Below, in pieces: positions 6,376-8,724 of a DNA stretch of 8,724 bases. The stretch lies in NCBI GenBank assembly GCA_027062125.1, contig JAMOTW010000072.1, positions 1-8,724 of the forward strand, written 5' to 3'. How positions within the stretch are numbered: position 1 is the stretch's first letter; each line of letters starts with the position of its first letter. Below the pieces are notes generated by a model that saw nothing but the letters and a program-made list of their open reading frames with translations, did not search any database and had not been told where the DNA came from. The position numbers and the translations under genes are program-made. Origin of the DNA: Thermococcus sp. (lineage in GTDB: Archaea > Methanobacteriota_B > Thermococci > Thermococcales > Thermococcaceae).

Positions 6376-6803
6376 CCCTCCCCGTTCCTCTCGCTTTTCT
6401 TCGCGGGCCGCAGGGTTATCGCGAGCAACGGCGGGGTGCTGCCTATGTAAAGGCTCCTCTTTTCCCTGTTGAGATAGAAGCAGTAAACCCCTTTCGGAAC
6501 CAGCTCGAGGAACTTCCTTGGAACGGTCTCCTTAGCCAGCCTCCCATCGAAGAAGACGCACTCGTAGGTTCGTGATATATCTGAAACTCGCTCCCTTATT
6601 TCGTCTAGGGAAAGCATCTCGCAGTCGAGCCTGGAACAGACCAGGCTCTTTCTCCCGTCCGTGAGGATTACCACCCGCTCGTTCACATCGATCTTCCGCG
6701 AGCGGTCGAGGAAGTCCCACAGTTCGGCATAGATGTGTTCAAGTCTTCTTTTCTTCGCCAGCCGTTTGATCAGCCTCTCCCTGGCGTGCCTCGTGAGGAG
6801 CAT
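6372..6803 (-). CDS. Hypothetical protein, third gene of the relBE-like operon, with a GIY-YIG-like C-terminal motif
   Basis: A 143-aa soluble basic protein that I do not recognise. The N-terminus LTRHARERLIKRLAKKRR resembles the first helix of small RelE-related or DUF4258-like proteins, and a middle part has strands VVILTD and SLVCSRL. Near the C-terminus GVY (105-107), eleven residues, then YIGS (119-122) reproduces the GIY-x(10-11)-YIG signature of the GIY-YIG nuclease fold. Only 21 residues follow, too few for the rest of that domain with its catalytic Arg and Glu, so this may be a remnant or chance. Three cysteines are present (56, 61, 82, plus 108 in the motif), without a CxxC pair. 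The ATG lies 2 nt after the relE stop, so it is almost certainly co-transcribed. The stop overlaps the scpA stop in the palindrome CTAG. The coding reading is secure; the function is unknown. Confidence 0.75.
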   Translation of the reverse strand: MLLTRHARERLIKRLAKKRRLEHIYAELWDFLDRSRKIDVNERVVILTDGRKSLVCSRLDCEMLSLDEIRERVSDISRTYECVFFDGRLAKETVPRKFLELVPKGVYCFYLNREKRSLYIGSTPPLLAITLRPAKKSERNGEG

Positions 6804-6805
6804 CG

Positions 6806-7105
6806 TTACAACCTTTTGTAACTGTCGTCGTCCCTCTTAAAAAACGCCACGAGTACGATTTCCCTTTTCTTTTTGTAGACGCGGTAGACTACCCTGAACC
6901 TTCCAAGCCTCACCCTAATTTCAACGGGATCTTTCCCGACCACTTTTCTGAGGTCAAATTTGTGTGCCGGATAAGGAGTTAAGTGGAGTTCTTCGGCCAG
7001 TTCATCAAGTTTTTTAAGAAGTTTTTCAACTTCTGAGGGAGACAGCCCCTTAACAGCCTTTTCGAGGTCTTTGTAGAATCTTTCGGCAACCAGCACCTTC
7101 CACAT
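6806..7105 (-). CDS. relE: RelE/ParE-superfamily toxin (putative ribosome-dependent mRNA interferase)
   Basis: A 99-aa basic protein with the RelE fold pattern. It starts MWKVLVAERFYKDLEKAVKGL (strand then helix 1) and continues with a charged second helix ending in LDELAEEL. It then has PYPAHKFDLRKVVG, the central strands DPVEIRVRLGRFRVVYRVY (59-77) and the last strand EIVLVAFFKRDDDSY. The G-R-F/Y-R-V-x-Y core and the terminal strand followed by an R/K...Y tail are hallmarks of archaeal RelE toxins, which cleave mRNA in the ribosomal A site. Basic residues at 64, 66, 69, 71, 75 and 91 are candidates for RNA contact; specific catalytic assignments were not aligned. The start codon overlaps the antitoxin stop by one base (TAATG). 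Hand-counted GC over three 60-base lines within the gene is about 47%, well below smc, which suggests acquired DNA. A ParE-type gyrase toxin is the alternative. Confidence 0.88.
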   Translation of the reverse strand: MWKVLVAERFYKDLEKAVKGLSPSEVEKLLKKLDELAEELHLTPYPAHKFDLRKVVGKDPVEIRVRLGRFRVVYRVYKKKREIVLVAFFKRDDDSYKRL

Positions 7106-7311
7106 TAACCTATCAGCCCCCGTTCCCTACCCCATCTTAGGAAATCTCCTTTCTGGTACTCTTTGACTCCACTTGGTTCTTCAAGTTCCATCTCTTCATC
7201 ATCTTCTGGGATGAGTGACTCGATGATGTCCTCAAGGGCATCTAACCGCTTCTCTATGTCCTCAATCCTTTGGATGAGGGCGGGGATATCGATTCGCTCC
7301 AACGTTCTCAC
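7105..7311 (-). CDS. RelB-like antitoxin partner of the downstream RelE toxin
   Basis: A 68-aa acidic protein. An N-terminal amphipathic, probably coiled-coil helix (IQRIEDIEKRLDALEDIIESL) is followed by an acidic linker (PEDDEEMELEEP) and a C-terminal tail (KGDFLRWGRERGLIG) that could wrap the toxin. This resembles archaeal RelB antitoxins, which lack an obvious DNA-binding domain and have a helical N-terminus, but sequence similarity is weak and the call leans on its position directly before relE. The start is uncertain. GTG at 7311 would suit a leaderless transcript from the TATA-like box at 7334-7340. TTG at 7302 has a good GGTGAG (7307-7312) spaced 4 nt, the same spacing as other genes in the window, and would give 65 aa. 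The gene is first in a three-gene minus-strand operon and is transcribed divergently from hef. Confidence 0.78.
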   Translation of the reverse strand: MRTLERIDIPALIQRIEDIEKRLDALEDIIESLIPEDDEEMELEEPSGVKEYQKGDFLRWGRERGLIG

Positions 7312-7333
7312 CGTATTGGGGTTGTTTTAAGGG

Positions 7334-7346
7334 TTAATAACATTTC
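7334..7346 (-). promoter_or_regulatory. Weak candidate promoter for the relBE-like operon
   Basis: Read on the minus strand, AGAAATG followed by TTATTAA gives a BRE-like element and a TATA-like box (7334-7340). Its centre is about 26 nt upstream of GTG 7311. A second A/T stretch, TTAAAA at 7325-7330, is an alternative. Neither matches the consensus well. Confidence 0.35.
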
Positions 7347-7351
7347 TCCCA

Positions 7352-7365
7352 GCAAGGTTTTTATC
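7352..7365 (+). promoter_or_regulatory. hef: Promoter of hef, predicted leaderless
   Basis: The TATA-like TTTTTATC at 7358-7365 follows the purine-rich GCAAGG. Its centre lies about 25 nt before ATG 7387, so transcription would start at or next to the initiation codon. No GGTGA-type ribosome binding site precedes the ATG, consistent with a leaderless mRNA. Confidence 0.6.
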
Positions 7366-7386
7366 ATCCTTCGAGAATCCAATCAC

Positions 7387-8724
7387 ATGTATCTTCGCCG
7401 CGATCTAATCGAGCCCCGCGTTTATCAGGAGGTAATCTACGCCCGCTGTAAGGAAACCAACTGCCTCGTCGTTCTGCCAACGGGGTTAGGAAAGACGCTT
7501 ATAGCCATGCTCATAGCCGATTACAGGCTCTCAAAATACGGCGGCAAGGTCCTCATGCTCGCCCCGACGAAGCCCCTCGCACTCCAGCACGCCGAGAGCT
7601 TCAGGCGGCTCTTCGACCTTCCCCCCGAGAGAATCAACGTCCTGACCGGTGAGCTTTCCCCGAGCAAGCGCCAGAAGATCTGGGAGGAGAGTACGATCAT
7701 AACCGCCACCCCCCAGACTGTCGAGAACGACGTGATAACGGGGAAGATATCGCTCGAGAACATCGTCCTCCTCGTGATAGACGAGGCCCACAGGGCGGTT
7801 GGGAGCTACTCCTACGTCTTCATCGCGAGGGAGTACCTGAAGACCGCCAGACACCCCCTTGTTCTTGGCCTGACGGCCTCGCCGGGGAGTGATGAGGAGA
7901 AGATCCGTGAGATAGTAAAGAACTTAGGGATAGAGCACATTGAGGTAAGAACTGAGAGCTCGCCGGATGTTAAGCCCTACGTCCAGAGGATAGCCTTCGA
8001 GTGGGTTAAGGTTGAACTCCCCGGGATTTACAAGGAAGTCCGCTCTCTCCTGAGGGAGATGCTGAAGGAGAGCCTCAAACCGCTCGCCCAGTTCAAGCTC
8101 GTCTCAACGTATTCTCCGGACATATCGAAGAGGGAAGTGCTCCAGGCGGGCTCCAGGATAAACAAGGAGGTGGCGCAGGGCAACTATGAACTCGGCAGGC
8201 TCAGGATGTACCAGGCGAAGGCAGTGAAGCTCCAGCACGCCATCGAGCTCCTCGAGACCCAGGGACTGACGGCATTGAGGACCTACCTGAAGAAGCTCCG
8301 CGAGGATAAACGGACGAAATCGAGCAGACAGCTCATGGAAGATCCGCGCATGAGGAAAGTGATATACCTCCTCGTCCAGGCGAAGGAGCTCGGAATAGAC
8401 CACCCAAAGATGGAGAGGCTCCTGGAGCTCGTGGAGGAGCAGCTGAGGCGGAAGCCCGACTCCAAGGTGATAGTCTTCACGAACTACCGCGACACAGGGA
8501 AGAAGATCGTGGAAGAGCTCAGGGAGAGGGGGATTTCCGCCGAGCGCTTCATCGGCCAGGCCAGCAGGGGCAAGGACAAGGGCATGAGTCAGAAGAAGCA
8601 GAAGGAAACCCTGGAGCGCTTCTCAAGGGTCGAGTTCAACGTTCTCGTTGCCACGAGCGTGGGCGAGGAAGGACTGGATGTTCCTGAGGTCGACCTGGTC
8701 GTCTTCTACGAGCCAGTGCCTTCC
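7387..8724 (+). CDS. hef: Hef/XPF-family fork helicase-nuclease, N-terminal helicase part (runs off window)
   Basis: The frame is open for 446 codons from ATG 7387 to the window end with no stop, so the gene is 3'-truncated by the window. It begins MYLRRDLIEPRVYQEVIYARC, closely similar to Pyrococcus Hef as I remember it. Superfamily 2 helicase motifs are in order: Q-motif Gln14, Walker A PTGLGKT (31-37), APTKPLALQH (motif Ia), DEAH (132-135) and TAS (163-165). An inserted helical domain spans roughly 190-350. The second RecA domain has VIVFTNYR (361-368) and VLVATSVGEEGLDVP (419-433). Motif VI (QRRGRTGR) and the C-terminal XPF-type nuclease would lie beyond the edge and cannot be confirmed. 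Archaeal Hef processes stalled or branched replication forks, related to FANCM. The nearly leaderless promoter lies in a 75-bp region shared with the divergent relBE-like operon. Confidence 0.96.
   Translation, partial: MYLRRDLIEPRVYQEVIYARCKETNCLVVLPTGLGKTLIAMLIADYRLSKYGGKVLMLAPTKPLALQHAESFRRLFDLPPERINVLTGELSPSKRQKIWEESTIITATPQTVENDVITGKISLENIVLLVIDEAHRAVGSYSYVFIAREYLKTARHPLVLGLTASPGSDEEKIREIVKNLGIEHIEVRTESSPDVKPYVQRIAFEWVKVELPGIYKEVRSLLREMLKESLKPLAQFKLVSTYSPDISKREVLQAGSRINKEVAQGNYELGRLRMYQAKAVKLQHAIELLETQGLTALRTYLKKLREDKRTKSSRQLMEDPRMRKVIYLLVQAKELGIDHPKMERLLELVEEQLRRKPDSKVIVFTNYRDTGKKIVEELRERGISAERFIGQASRGKDKGMSQKKQKETLERFSRVEFNVLVATSVGEEGLDVPEVDLVVFYEPVPS

Noticed and set aside
7017..7034. 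7-bp inverted repeat AGAAGTT/AACTTCT with a 4-nt loop
   Set aside because: It lies inside the relE coding sequence, where it encodes the second helix; weak A/T-rich stem and no reason to call it a regulatory hairpin.
7521..8480. Minus-strand open frames opposite hef
   Set aside because: The plus strand is continuously open with ordered helicase motifs; these are antisense shadows.
1..8724. tRNA, rRNA, CRISPR arrays, insertion sequences, attachment sites or replication origin
   Set aside because: No cloverleaf, spaced repeat array, transposase gene, terminal inverted repeats or origin-box cluster was seen on reading through; almost all of the window is accounted for by coding sequence.

Overview
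The window looks like a chromosomal segment of a hyperthermophilic euryarchaeon of the order Thermococcales, most likely Thermococcus. The signs are archaeal TATA-type promoters, GGTGA-type ribosome binding sites, heavy use of AGG, ATA, GAG and AAG codons, and SMC and Hef proteins that closely resemble the Pyrococcus/Thermococcus versions as I remember them. No database search was possible. Genes fill almost all of the sequence, and most neighbours overlap or lie within a few bases of each other.

Bases 1-655 hold the end of a propionate/methylmalonyl-CoA cluster: the C-terminus of a MeaB/ArgK-type G-protein chaperone, overlapping by 4 nt a complete methylmalonyl-CoA epimerase. Bases 656-830 are intergenic, with T-runs, a 10-bp direct repeat and a TATA box. 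A short, apparently soluble DUF835-domain protein follows (831-1262).

Bases 1263-6375 are a plus-strand run with one clear promoter: smc (1188 aa, all ATPase motifs intact), a HEPN protein, a MNT minimal nucleotidyltransferase and the kleisin scpA. The HEPN-MNT pair has the layout of a HepT/MntA toxin-antitoxin module. It sits between the two condensin genes with gaps of only 4-5 nt and a 14-nt overlap inside the pair, so the condensin subunits and the putative TA pair probably share one transcript. ScpB is not in the window.

Bases 6372-7311 are a minus-strand operon: a short acidic antitoxin-like gene, a RelE/ParE-family toxin and an unidentified 143-aa protein whose C-terminus carries a GIY-YIG-like signature. 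The last gene converges on scpA with a 4-bp overlap (CTAG), leaving no intergenic space. Sampled stretches of relE are clearly less GC-rich (about 47%) than smc (about 63%), and the HEPN-MNT pair is intermediate (about 52%).

A 75-bp divergent intergenic region (7312-7386) separates this operon from hef, the Hef/XPF-family fork helicase-nuclease. Hef runs off the right edge after 446 codons and looks leaderless. Overall, core chromosome-maintenance genes (SMC, ScpA, Hef) are interleaved with two toxin-antitoxin-like modules. That arrangement is the most notable thing in the window.
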